Below the pieces are notes generated by a model that saw nothing but the letters and a program-made list of their open reading frames with translations, made no database searches and was not told the origin of the DNA. A DNA stretch of 64,000 nt. It comes from an uncultured Eubacteriales bacterium. Lineage in GTDB: Bacteria > Bacillota > Clostridia > Peptostreptococcales > Anaerovoracaceae. The translations under genes were made by a program, and so were the position numbers. Positions 54,613 to 63,218 of the stretch are shown here, piece after piece; position 1 is the stretch's first letter, and each line of letters starts with the position of its first letter. The stretch covers positions 62,001 through 126,000 of the forward strand of contig CACYYD010000002.1 of the NCBI GenBank assembly GCA_902778585.1, in the 5' to 3' direction.

Positions 54613-54844
54613 AGTTGAATATTGCAACGATTGCAAGTGATACGACGATGTAGACCACTGCGCAGATAGTGGTGATCCTCGAAAGGATCGCGTCATACCC
54701 TCTGCTCTTGCGCTTTCCGAACAGCTGCTCTGCTCCTCCGGCGATGGAACCAGAAAGTCCGTCGCTCTTGCTTTCCTGCAGAAGGATGCTGACGATAAGT
54801 ACAATGCTTGCTATCAAAAGGATGATCATTAAAGCTGTATGCAT
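54611..54844 (-). CDS. secG: Preprotein translocase subunit SecG
   Basis: A 77-residue membrane protein with two helices (MIILLIASIVLIVSILLQESKSDGL and TTICAVVYIVVSLAIVAIF) joined by a glycine-rich loop with GSIAGGAEQLFGKRKSRGYDAILSR, the classic SecG pattern. It is part of SecYEG. The ATG at 54844 has GGAGG 5 bases upstream; a TTG four codons earlier would lie in that site. A terminator separates it from tpiA. Confidence 0.93.
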   Translation of the reverse strand: MHTALMIILLIASIVLIVSILLQESKSDGLSGSIAGGAEQLFGKRKSRGYDAILSRITTICAVVYIVVSLAIVAIFN

Positions 54845-54874
54845 GATGTCCTCCAAATCATTAGATATAATATA

Positions 54875-54903
54875 AAGGCGTCCGGCAATTATCCGAACGC
54901 CTT
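54875..54903 (-). terminator. Terminator after tpiA
   Basis: An 11-bp inverted repeat (AAGGCGTTCGG and CCGGACGCCTT, one G-U) with a 7-base loop, followed on the minus strand by a T-rich TTATATTATATC run. It ends the pgk-tpiA transcript before secG. Confidence 0.75.
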
Positions 54904-54946
54904 AATTTAACACAATCAGACAGAGCGTGTCAAATAGAACAGTTCA

Positions 54947-55708
54947 CTACTGGAGTGATGCTGCAGCCTCAGCGATGGCAGCGAAATCATCTGCCTTGAG
55001 GCTTGCTCCGCCAATAAGTCCTCCGTTGATGTCAGGCTTCTCAAGAAGTTCCTTTGCATTGGATGGCTTCATCGATCCGCCGTAGAGGATCAGCATGCTG
55101 TCGCCTGTTGCCATATCATAGATGCCGGAGATGACTCCTCTGATGAATGCGCACATTTCTTCAGCCTGTTCAGGAGTAGCGGTCTTGCCTGTTCCGATAG
55201 CCCAGATCGGCTCGTAAGCAATAACGATCTTTGCTGCATCAGCAGGTCCGATACCCTCAAAGTCAGCTACGACCTGACCTGCAACGAATGTCTGTGCTGT
55301 TCCCTCTTCTCTTACCTCGAGAGACTCACCTACGCAGAGGATAGGAGTGATCCCTGCCTCAAGAAGAGCCTTCAGCTTGAGGTTGACTGTCTCGTCAGTC
55401 TCTGCAAAATACTCTCTTCTTTCAGAGTGGCCGATAACGCAGTAATCTACGCCGAGATCCTTGAGCATAGGTACGGAAACCTCGCCTGTATATGCTCCGC
55501 TTTCCTTGAAGTGAACGTTCTGAGCTCCGAATCCGATACCGGAACCTTCAAGAGCACATCCGAGATCAGCGAGAGCTGTAAACGGTGCGAGTACGCATAC
55601 GTCCTTTGCGTTTGCAAGGTTCTTTGCCTTGAGTTCTTCTGCGAACTGAACAGCTTCAGCTCTTGTCTTGTTCATTTTCCAGTTGCCTGCAATAAGAAAC
55701 TTCTTCAT
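54947..55708 (-). CDS. tpiA: Triosephosphate isomerase
   Basis: A 253-residue TIM-barrel enzyme interconverting dihydroxyacetone phosphate and glyceraldehyde 3-phosphate. N-terminal [11 protein letters not shown] (Lys), the catalytic [11 protein letters not shown] (His) and [20 protein letters not shown] (Glu), and phosphate loops [10 protein letters not shown] and GLIGGASLK are all present. It follows pgk after 57 bases with an AAGGAG site. Confidence 0.98.
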   Translation of the reverse strand: MKKFLIAGNWKMNKTRAEAVQFAEELKAKNLANAKDVCVLAPFTALADLGCALEGSGIGFGAQNVHFKESGAYTGEVSVPMLKDLGVDYCVIGHSERREYFAETDETVNLKLKALLEAGITPILCVGESLEVREEGTAQTFVAGQVVADFEGIGPADAAKIVIAYEPIWAIGTGKTATPEQAEEMCAFIRGVISGIYDMATGDSMLILYGGSMKPSNAKELLEKPDINGGLIGGASLKADDFAAIAEAAASLQ

Positions 55709-55765
55709 TTCTACCCTTTCTCCTTACGGTGGCATATATGCCAGAAATAATAATTATCGGTTAAT

Positions 55766-56950
55766 TTATTTATCATCGATGACTGCGATTCCCGGAAGTT
55801 CTCTTCCTTCGAGGAATTCAAGGCTTGCTCCGCCTCCGGTGCTGATATGAGTCATCTTGTCAGCGAGACCGAACTGTGTAACGGCAGCAGCGCTGTCTCC
55901 GCCTCCGATAACTGTTGTAGCATCGATCTCAGCAAGGCATTCAGCTATGGCCTTTGTACCTACTGCAAAGTTTTCCATCTCGAAAACGCCCATAGGTCCG
56001 TTCCATACAACCGTCTTTGCTGTCTTAAGTGTCTCGGTAAATAGCTTAATGGTCTCAGCTCCGATATCGAGTCCCATCCTGTTGTCAGGAATAGCGTCTA
56101 CCGGATAAGTGTCATGAGGAGAGTCGTTTGCAAATTCATCTGCGGCGACAACATCTACAGGGAGCAGGAACTTAACGCCCTTCTCCTCTGCCTTCTTCAG
56201 AATGTCTGCTGCAAGCTCGAGACCTTCTTCATCAAGAAGCGAGGTTCCGATCGAATGGCCCTGGGCCTTGAAGAATGTGTAGGACATTCCGCCTCCGATG
56301 ATAAGGATATCGACCTTATCAAGCAGATTTGTGATCACCGGGATCTTGTCCTTTACCTTCGCTCCGCCCATGATGGCCGCGAACGGTCTCTGCGGATTAT
56401 TGACAGCCTCTCCGAGGAATTTGAGTTCTTTCTCGATAAGGAATCCCGAAACAGCCGGGATATAATCTGCGATACCTGTTGTGGAAGCATGAGCTCTGTG
56501 GGAAGTTCCGAAAGCTTCCTGTACAAATATATCTCCGAGCGAAGCAAGATCCTTTGCGAACTCAGGATCGTTCTTTTCTTCTTCTGCACGGTATCTTACG
56601 TTTTCAATAAGCATAACATCGCCGGCACCGAGTTCCTTTGCAGCCGCTCTTACGTCATCGTCAACAACAACGTCAGAAGCGACGAATCTGACTTCTTTGC
56701 CGAGGCATTCACTGAGCCTCTTTGCTACAGGAAGAAGGCTGAACTCAGGCTTTGCCTGTCCCTTAGGTCTTCCGAGATGAGACATCAGCACTATGGCTGC
56801 TCCGTTCTCGATAAGATAATTGATGCTCGGAAGTGCTGCCTGGATACGGGTCTCGTCCGTGATCCTGTCACCGTCGAGCGGCACATTGAAATCGCATCTC
56901 ATGACTGCGGTCTTTCCGGCCCAGTCGATGTCCCTGATTGTCTTTTTCAT
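55766..56950 (-). CDS. pgk: Phosphoglycerate kinase
   Basis: A 394-residue two-domain glycolytic kinase: [60 protein letters not shown], and [17 protein letters not shown] with GGGDSAAAV at the end. It makes ATP from 1,3-bisphosphoglycerate. I start at MKKTIRD (56950), with AGAAGGAGA upstream; the seven extra codons of the longer frame cover that site. No gap gene is beside it. Confidence 0.97.
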   Translation of the reverse strand: MKKTIRDIDWAGKTAVMRCDFNVPLDGDRITDETRIQAALPSINYLIENGAAIVLMSHLGRPKGQAKPEFSLLPVAKRLSECLGKEVRFVASDVVVDDDVRAAAKELGAGDVMLIENVRYRAEEEKNDPEFAKDLASLGDIFVQEAFGTSHRAHASTTGIADYIPAVSGFLIEKELKFLGEAVNNPQRPFAAIMGGAKVKDKIPVITNLLDKVDILIIGGGMSYTFFKAQGHSIGTSLLDEEGLELAADILKKAEEKGVKFLLPVDVVAADEFANDSPHDTYPVDAIPDNRMGLDIGAETIKLFTETLKTAKTVVWNGPMGVFEMENFAVGTKAIAECLAEIDATTVIGGGDSAAAVTQFGLADKMTHISTGGGASLEFLEGRELPGIAVIDDK

Positions 56951-56995
56951 CTGAAATCTCCTTCTAAGCATAGTGCCTGAAAATCATACACGGTT

Positions 56996-57024
56996 ATATT
57001 AACAGCGCACCGCCCTTATTACAA
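56996..57024 (-). promoter_or_regulatory. Promoter for pgk-tpiA
   Basis: On the minus strand TTGTAA, 17 bases, TAATAT, with a TG one base before the -10. The transcript would begin about 40 bases before the pgk ATG. Confidence 0.75.
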
Positions 57025-57034
57025 GGCAAAACAT

Positions 57035-59809
57035 TTAAACCTTTAGTGTTATATGGCTTCCCGAAACGCGGTCTTTTGCAACGACTATCTGCTTGTCGAT
57101 GCGGGATGAAAGCGCTTCGACATGAGAGATGATGCCGACAAGTTTATCTTCATCGGCAAGCTGTGTAAGTGTCCGTATCGCGTTTTCAAGTGTTTCCCCA
57201 TCGAGTGAACCGAAGCCTTCGTCGATGAACATCGTATCGAGCTTTATACCGCCGGAAGACGACTGGATCTCATCGGAGAGACCTAGCGCCAGCGACAGAG
57301 ATGCCATAAAGCTTTCTCCTCCTGAGAGCGTACTGACAGGTCTTTCGCTTCCCGTATAATGATCGATTATGTTAAGACCAAGGCCGAATTTCTGCCTCTT
57401 ATTGCTTGCTTCTTCTGATCTGATAAACTCGTACTGTCCTCCCGACATCATCATGAGCCTGAGATTAGCATGCCTTATTATGCGGTCAAAGTAGAATGCC
57501 TGCACATAAGCCTCGAGCGATATCTTGTCCTTGCCGGTAAGAGTTCCGGCAGCAGTCCTGAACAGTGAATCGACGACCTCATGCCTTTTGCGGATCTTTT
57601 CGATCTCAGCTGCTCCGGCATTTATGCTCTCCAGCGCCGCTTCTGCTGTTCCGATCTCTGCGGCGGCAGTGGTGCTTTTGTCTCTCAGCGTCTTCCGTTC
57701 TGACGAAGCTTCTTCGATCTGTGTCCTGACCAGTTCTTCATCTATGGTCTCATATCCGCTGATGACCTTCTCAAGTTCTGCTATTCTCGCAGCGTTCTCT
57801 TTCTTTGCCGAAACAGCCTCATTCAGTTTTTCCGATGTGACCCTGACAGCATTCCTGAGTTTCTGAGCCTCATCTGCAATTCTGTCACGATGCTTCTGAG
57901 CTTCTGACTTGCTGCCGTATTCCAGACGGCTTCGGAGTGTGTCAGTCTTCGCCTTTGCAGCTGCAGCATCTTTTGTCAGTGTTCCAAGTTCACCGGTCAT
58001 GCTTTCTATATCGGAGGCATATGCTTTTTCCCTGTCTTTCATATCCGGCAAAGACGATTCGATATCTTCGGCTCTTTTCCTCTGTACCGACAAAGTCTCT
58101 TTGTCCTCAAGCATGGACTTCAAGGATCCGTTAAGTGAGAGAAGTTCGGCTTCTGCCAGCTGTAAAGCCTTTGCAAGGTCTTCCTCACCGAGATCACGCA
58201 GTGATGCAGTACACGCTGATATCTTTGCTTCCTCAAAACTTCCCTTGGCTTTCTGTACTTCTTCCAGTTTATCACTGCTTTTCTTTCTGGCTGCTTTCGC
58301 TTCCTTCTCCGCAGTCTCAACGTCATCTGCCGTAGGAGCATCTGTACTCAGCTTTGCCGGTGCCGGGTGATGTGTGCTTCCGCAGACCGGGCAGGCATCT
58401 CCCTCCGCAAGCTCTGAAGCAAGTATTCCAGCCTGTTCTTTCATATAGGCAGAGCGTAATTCTATATGTGCTATCTCAAGCCCTGAAGCCTTATCCTCAA
58501 GAGGACTGTATTCTTCTCTAAGCTTCTTATATACTGCTTCGAGTTCAGCCGTTCTCCCGATCTCAGACTGAAGTGCATTCAAAGTTTCAATGCGGTTTTC
58601 TGTATTTTGGATCTCAGCTTTAAGCCTCTCCAGCTGCTCTCTTGCAGACCTGAGGTCCTTAAGCTCTTTTTCAAATTCAGATATTTCCAGAGCCAGTTTG
58701 GCTCTGTCGGCCTTTATATCACTAAGAGCCTTTTCTTTTTCCTCAATGAGTTTTTCCAGTGAATCCAGCCCGGCGCTTTCGGCATCGAGCTCATCATAAG
58801 AGTCCATTACCGAGTCGAGCGCAGCTGCCTCGCCTTCAAGTTTTTCTGCAGTAGGAAGTTTCGATGCTGCATCGTCCGATGCCCGGCGTGCATCATCTAT
58901 GGCATCATCAAGGGCCGGGACCTCTGTTATCCTGTCCTCAAGGCTCTGTTCGCTTTCCTTTTTCTGCTTTGCAAGCGTCAGCTTGCTGTTAAGTTCTTTC
59001 AGTTTCTCATCGGCATCCGCAAGGTCCTTTGATATCTCATCAGACAATTCTTTGCCTTTCTCTGCCAGCCCGGTCAGGATATCCCTGATCTCGTCAGCCG
59101 AAGCTTCGCTGAAGCCTTTTTCACGGGCTGCCTCAAGACGTTCCGCTATATCATCGTCAAAGCTGCAGCTGACCGGGATAAGAGCAGCTCTGAGTTCGCG
59201 CTCGGTATTCTCGAGTTCGGATCTGACAGCCTTGCTCTGCTCTGAGAGTTCTTCCATGAGCCGGTTATACGGCTGGGTATTGAAAAGTTTTCTGAATAGT
59301 CTCTGTCTTTCTTCTGTGCCTGCGGTAAGAAGCTTGCGGAATTCGCCCTGGGCGATCATCGCAATGCTGCAGAACTGGCTGCGGTCGATCCCCAGAAGAT
59401 CCTTTACAGCTTCCGTGACCTTGGAGGCTCCGTCAGTTACGCTGCCGTCAGGCCAGGTCAGCACTGCTCCGGCAGTCTGCTTTGTATAACCTTCTCCGCT
59501 CTTTTTGCGCCTTATGTATTCCGGATTTCTGACGATCTTATAGCGCTTGTCCCGGAATTCGAATTCAAGTTCTGTCTCTGTAGCGACACCGTCTTCGGCA
59601 TACTGTGAACGCGCTGTAGAGCTGTCCCTGCTGCTTCCGCTCATCTCACCGTAAAGAGCAAATGTGATCGCATCAAAAATATAAGTCTTGCCGCTTCCGG
59701 TATCCCCCGTAATGAGATACATCCCGCCCCGGCCAAGGCTTTCAAAATCTATTGCTGTTTTTTCCATGTACGGTCCGAAGCCCGTCATAACAAGTTTCAG
59801 AGGTCTCAT
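57035..59809 (-). CDS. sbcC: Nuclease SbcCD subunit C
   Basis: A 924-residue SMC-like ATPase: Walker A in ITGDTGSGKTYIFDAITFALYGE, two long coiled coils with a zinc hook CPVCGSTHHP near the middle (about residue 465), signature STLSGGESFMASLSLALGLSD and Walker B MFIDEGFGSLDGETLEN. It works with SbcD on DNA ends and hairpins. I start at MRPLKLVMTGFGPY (59809), sharing one base with the sbcD stop (TAATG). Confidence 0.96.
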   Translation of the reverse strand: MRPLKLVMTGFGPYMEKTAIDFESLGRGGMYLITGDTGSGKTYIFDAITFALYGEMSGSSRDSSTARSQYAEDGVATETELEFEFRDKRYKIVRNPEYIRRKKSGEGYTKQTAGAVLTWPDGSVTDGASKVTEAVKDLLGIDRSQFCSIAMIAQGEFRKLLTAGTEERQRLFRKLFNTQPYNRLMEELSEQSKAVRSELENTERELRAALIPVSCSFDDDIAERLEAAREKGFSEASADEIRDILTGLAEKGKELSDEISKDLADADEKLKELNSKLTLAKQKKESEQSLEDRITEVPALDDAIDDARRASDDAASKLPTAEKLEGEAAALDSVMDSYDELDAESAGLDSLEKLIEEKEKALSDIKADRAKLALEISEFEKELKDLRSAREQLERLKAEIQNTENRIETLNALQSEIGRTAELEAVYKKLREEYSPLEDKASGLEIAHIELRSAYMKEQAGILASELAEGDACPVCGSTHHPAPAKLSTDAPTADDVETAEKEAKAARKKSSDKLEEVQKAKGSFEEAKISACTASLRDLGEEDLAKALQLAEAELLSLNGSLKSMLEDKETLSVQRKRAEDIESSLPDMKDREKAYASDIESMTGELGTLTKDAAAAKAKTDTLRSRLEYGSKSEAQKHRDRIADEAQKLRNAVRVTSEKLNEAVSAKKENAARIAELEKVISGYETIDEELVRTQIEEASSERKTLRDKSTTAAAEIGTAEAALESINAGAAEIEKIRKRHEVVDSLFRTAAGTLTGKDKISLEAYVQAFYFDRIIRHANLRLMMMSGGQYEFIRSEEASNKRQKFGLGLNIIDHYTGSERPVSTLSGGESFMASLSLALGLSDEIQSSSGGIKLDTMFIDEGFGSLDGETLENAIRTLTQLADEDKLVGIISHVEALSSRIDKQIVVAKDRVSGSHITLKV

Positions 59810-61002
59810 TATGCATCCCTCCATATCTTTTCTATGAGCCCGGTCATCAGCCTGAGCTGCTCATCGTCCATGGCTTTGCCGTTCTGGGATGCATAGAGAT
59901 CGCCGAATATCTCAAGAGGCGATCTGCTGTCATTTGCACCGGGATCCGGCATGGAAGAAATCGCGCGAGTACGTACATTGTCGTATTCGAAGCGCATTAT
60001 ATTCGGATAAATGCTCCTCAGAACACTGAGTGCTCCTATTACATCCTCTTCGTCAGTGAGTATTATCCTGAAATAGTCATCGGTATTTTTATTCTGATAA
60101 TAATTTTTATCGGTCAATTCATTGAATCTGCCTTTAAGGACCTTCATATCTCTCACAGGCTCCAGTGGTAGGCAGCGGATATCGCACTTGCAGACACCAT
60201 CCTTCTTTTCGCCAAGCTCTACGATAGTGACAGACTTATCCTTTTCGGCTTCAGAGAAAGAGTATTTGATTGGTGATCCGCAGTATCTGATGCGCTCAGA
60301 TGTATCCTGCGGTATGTGAAGATGCCCCAAAGCTGTATAGTCAAATGCTTCAAATACTGACTTGTCAACACTGTCAAGTCCGCCGACCGCGATCTCTTCC
60401 GATTCGCTCCTGACCGAACCGGTAACAAACTGATGCGATATTATGACATTGCGCTCTGCTGTATTGACTCCCATCCGGTCTATTGCGTACGCAACGGCAT
60501 CTGTGTATGTCCTTATCTCAGGTCTTTCAGAATCCGCCGCTGCATCCTCAGCATCAGAGGCTGCGATACTTTCCTTATCTATCACAGCGCGCACATGAGT
60601 AGGCTTGAGAAACGGCAGCATGTAAAAATTGACAAGTCCGAAATCATCCTTCAGCGGGAACATATGCGTCTTTCCGTCGTATCCTCCGGCGAAATGGATG
60701 CCCCGTTTGTCCATGATACGCGAACCGAACGACAGCCTCTCTGCGGAATCGTGGTTTCCGCTGATGATAAAGACTTCTGTATCAAGTTCTGCAAGTCCGC
60801 TTATAAAATCATCAAAAAGTTCCACAGCTTCTGCCGGCGGTACAGGCTTGTCATAGACATCACCCGCGATAAGCACAGCCTGCGGTCTCTCTTCCTTGAT
60901 CATTTCAGTGATCTTATTAAGGATGTATCTCTGATCTTCAGTCATCGGAAACTCATTGACGCGTTTTCCGAGATGGAGATCGGACAGATGTATGAACTTC
61001 AT
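59809..61002 (-). CDS. sbcD: Nuclease SbcCD subunit D
   Basis: A 397-residue Mre11-like phosphoesterase with the metal residues in FIHLSDLHLGKRV, LIAGDVYDKPVPP, FIISGNHDSAERL, VIISHQFVTGS and YTALGHLHIPQ. It gives the nuclease activity of SbcCD. The start MKFIHLSDLHLG at 61002 is preceded by AAAGGTGA, which also holds the nth stop, 8 bases upstream. Confidence 0.95.
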   Translation of the reverse strand: MKFIHLSDLHLGKRVNEFPMTEDQRYILNKITEMIKEERPQAVLIAGDVYDKPVPPAEAVELFDDFISGLAELDTEVFIISGNHDSAERLSFGSRIMDKRGIHFAGGYDGKTHMFPLKDDFGLVNFYMLPFLKPTHVRAVIDKESIAASDAEDAAADSERPEIRTYTDAVAYAIDRMGVNTAERNVIISHQFVTGSVRSESEEIAVGGLDSVDKSVFEAFDYTALGHLHIPQDTSERIRYCGSPIKYSFSEAEKDKSVTIVELGEKKDGVCKCDIRCLPLEPVRDMKVLKGRFNELTDKNYYQNKNTDDYFRIILTDEEDVIGALSVLRSIYPNIMRFEYDNVRTRAISSMPDPGANDSRSPLEIFGDLYASQNGKAMDDEQLRLMTGLIEKIWRDA

Positions 61003-61010
61003 GTATATGA

Positions 61011-61667
61011 TCACCTTTCTGTATTTGTTCCGCTGCTGCAGTACAGGCAGATATCGCTTATCCCGCAGTTGTCACAATCCGGCTTCCTGGCATGGCAGAC
61101 CTTGCGTCCATGGAATATAAGCAGATGATGGGCCCTTATCCAGCTGTCTTTCGGCAGCCTCTCCATAAGGCTGTCCTCGACTTCTCCCGGATCCTTTCCG
61201 TCTGTAAGACCTATCCTGTTTGCTACCCTGAATACGTGCGTGTCAACGGCTATGCGCGGCTCACCGAAGCCTTCGGCAAGAACCACGTTTGCCGTCTTTC
61301 TGCCTACTCCAGGCAGTTTTACGAGTTTGCTGAAATCTCCCGGTACTTCTCCGCCGTATTCGTCTCTCAGCATCTTTGCCATGGCAACGGCGTTCTTTGC
61401 TTTATTTTTATACAGCCCTATAGTCCTGATCATTTCCTGTATCTCAAGCGGATCGGCTTCAGCCATGGAGGCGGCATCGGGATACTTCCCAAATAATGCC
61501 GGTGTGACCTTGTTTACCGACACATCCGTCGTCTGAGCCGAAAGCATCACAGCTGTAAGCAGCTGGAACCTGTCCCTGTGATCAAGGGCGCAGGCCGCTT
61601 CCGGATGCATCTTCTCCAGTCCGGTAAGCACTTCTGATATCTGATTATCCGGTATCAAGTTTTTCAT
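61011..61667 (-). CDS. nth: Endonuclease III
   Basis: A 218-residue DNA glycosylase/AP-lyase: LLTAVMLSAQTTDVSVNKVTP, the helix-hairpin-helix LPGVGRKTANVVLAEGFG (catalytic Lys), VDTHVFRVANRIGL (catalytic Asp) and the 4Fe-4S ligand run CHARKPDCDNCGISDIC. It removes oxidised pyrimidines. The ATG at 61667 has AAAGGTGG 8 bases before; a GTG four codons earlier lies in that site. With sbcCD it forms a repair run, read toward pgk. Confidence 0.96.
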   Translation of the reverse strand: MKNLIPDNQISEVLTGLEKMHPEAACALDHRDRFQLLTAVMLSAQTTDVSVNKVTPALFGKYPDAASMAEADPLEIQEMIRTIGLYKNKAKNAVAMAKMLRDEYGGEVPGDFSKLVKLPGVGRKTANVVLAEGFGEPRIAVDTHVFRVANRIGLTDGKDPGEVEDSLMERLPKDSWIRAHHLLIFHGRKVCHARKPDCDNCGISDICLYCSSGTNTER

Positions 61668-61741
61668 ATCTCTTTCCACCTTTTGAGCCTGTACCTATTC
61701 GTATTTTATTTGAATGCCTTGTATTTGTTAGTCATCTGTTA

Positions 61742-61769
61742 TTGACATTTAACTTTGTAGGTCTATAGT
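61742..61769 (+). promoter_or_regulatory. Promoter of the GntR regulator gene
   Basis: Consensus TTGACA, a 16-base spacer and TATAGT, about 60 bases before the ATG. The predicted start of transcription falls in the first operator-like repeat (61772-61782). Confidence 0.8.
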
Positions 61770-61771
61770 AG

Positions 61772-61801
61772 ATGTATACAATCTAAATAAATGTATGCAA
61801 T
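61772..61801 (+). promoter_or_regulatory. Putative GntR operator (two repeats)
   Basis: ATGTATACAAT (61772-61782) and ATGTATGCAAT (61791-61801) are direct repeats 19 bases apart; the first holds the palindrome TGTATACA, which fits TNGTATACNA-like sites of FCD-type GntR regulators. The place over the transcript start suggests self-repression. Confidence 0.6.
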
Positions 61802-61826
61802 GTTTGAATTGAATACGGAGGAAGTA

Positions 61827-62486
61827 ATGGACATCATCCAAAACGATAAATCCGGCCAGCCTTTATCCGCAGGCCTTTACACTGAACTTCAGACCAACAT
61901 CCTGTCCGGTGCGATCCCTGACGGTTCAAAACTCACGGAACAGACCATATGCACACAGTATAACGTGAGCCGCACTCCTGTGCGTGAAGCCTTCCGCCAG
62001 CTTGAAGCGGACGGGCTGATCGAGAATATCCCAAACCGCGGCGCCTTTGTGACAGGTCTTACGAAGCGTGACATTTCTGACCTGTTTGACCTCAGAGGTC
62101 TCTTCGAAGTCCAGGCAGTCGAATGGGCCATCAAGCGCATGTCGAGCGAAGATATCGATCAGCTTGCCGAGACTGTGGAGTTTATGGAGTTCTACACTCT
62201 CAAATCCGATGTTGAAAAGGTCCTTACCTTCAACTCACAGTTTCACAGCATTATATATGCAGGCACAAAGGACCGCATGATACAGAAGACGCTTGCGATC
62301 TACCAGACTTATCTCAAGCACTCCGCTCCAGCTAAGACTTACAGCGGCGATTATCTGAAAACGATACTCGACGAGCATAAGGCTATCTTTGAAGCCTTTG
62401 AGACAAAGAACACAGCCGCAGGCCGCAAAGCCATGGAATATCACATGGAGCAGTCCAAGCTTCGCAGGATCGCCAATTATTTCTGA
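61827..62486 (+). CDS. GntR-family (FCD subfamily) transcription regulator
   Basis: A 219-residue regulator. Residues about 10-80 are a winged helix-turn-helix (LYTELQTNILSGAIPDGSKL, YNVSRTPVREAFRQLEADGLIENIPNRGAFV), then an all-helical FCD ligand domain (FDLRGLFEVQAVEWAI, FNSQFHSIIYAGTKDRMI, DEHKAIFEAFETKN), with metal-type Asp and His residues. FCD ligands are usually organic acids. No metabolic operon is beside it, so its targets are unknown. ATG at 61827 is chosen for its GGAGG 5 bases upstream; an in-frame ATG at 61791 lies in the operator repeat. Confidence 0.9.
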   Translation: MDIIQNDKSGQPLSAGLYTELQTNILSGAIPDGSKLTEQTICTQYNVSRTPVREAFRQLEADGLIENIPNRGAFVTGLTKRDISDLFDLRGLFEVQAVEWAIKRMSSEDIDQLAETVEFMEFYTLKSDVEKVLTFNSQFHSIIYAGTKDRMIQKTLAIYQTYLKHSAPAKTYSGDYLKTILDEHKAIFEAFETKNTAAGRKAMEYHMEQSKLRRIANYF

Positions 62487-62506
62487 TTTGATTATATATA
62501 TAATAC

Positions 62507-62536
62507 GGCAGCAGCTTCGGAGCTGCTGCCTTTTTC
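62507..62536 (+). terminator. Terminator after the GntR gene
   Basis: A perfect 10-bp stem GGCAGCAGCT/AGCTGCTGCC with a TCGG loop and TTTTT after it. It lies 20 bases past the regulator stop; with A's on the left side weak, it mostly serves the plus strand. Confidence 0.93.
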
Positions 62537-62544
62537 TGTGCAGA

Positions 62545-63165
62545 CTATAGCAGTATGTTAAGCATTGCGCTTACCATCGGAGTGATTATCATATCAGTAA
62601 TATTGAGAATGATAAGTCCTAGCAGAATGTATGTCCCGTACTGATATACCTTATACCACCAGCTGTATCTGTCGAGTCTGAATATCTGTGTCACTATCCC
62701 CCATCCATCAAGCGGCGGACACGGAATAAGATTGAATATCATAAGCACCAGATTGATCATGACAGTATAGAACAGTATGAGATAGATGCTGTGGATAAGG
62801 TCGGATACGGCCACACCCGAAAAAGCCTTTATCATGGCCTTTGCCGGCAGCGAAAACAGTACTGCCAGGATCAGGTTCATGGTGACACCCGCAATACCTA
62901 CAAGGAATTCGTCCCTTCTTCTGTTCTTATAATACGAAGGATCTATCTGCACCGGCTTTCCCCAGCCGAAGCCGACCAGCAGCAGCATTATGAATCCGAT
63001 CCAGTCTATGTGGGCAAGCGGGTTGATCGTTACACGGCCCTGCCTTCTCGGAGTCGGATCGCCCAGCCTGTCAGATACCCAGGCGTGCGCGAATTCATGA
63101 AAGCTAAGTCCTATTATGATACCGGGAAGCATCAGTATCTTTGTCAAAATCAGATCTGCGTTCAA
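62545..63165 (-). CDS. Site-2 protease-like M50 membrane metalloprotease
   Basis: A 206-residue protein with about five membrane helices. Metal ligands are in LSFHEFAHAWVSDRLGD (HExxH) and FNLIPCPPLDGWGI (the NPDG-like motif), so catalysis is likely. It resembles compact M50 (YwhC-like) proteases of Firmicutes; substrates are unknown and there is no PDZ domain. The start is TTG at 63165 with GAGG 8 bases before. It is read after the cardiolipin synthase. Confidence 0.88.
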   Translation of the reverse strand: MNADLILTKILMLPGIIIGLSFHEFAHAWVSDRLGDPTPRRQGRVTINPLAHIDWIGFIMLLLVGFGWGKPVQIDPSYYKNRRRDEFLVGIAGVTMNLILAVLFSLPAKAMIKAFSGVAVSDLIHSIYLILFYTVMINLVLMIFNLIPCPPLDGWGIVTQIFRLDRYSWWYKVYQYGTYILLGLIILNITDMIITPMVSAMLNILL

Positions 63166-63218
63166 TTATCTTTCCTCTTGATTCTTTATTCTGACTGCAG
63201 TCAAAGCTGACCGCTGTT

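Noticed and set aside
56114..56980. Plus-strand open frame of 288 codons opposite pgk
   Set aside because: Shadow of pgk, cysteine- and arginine-rich, with no recognisable domain.
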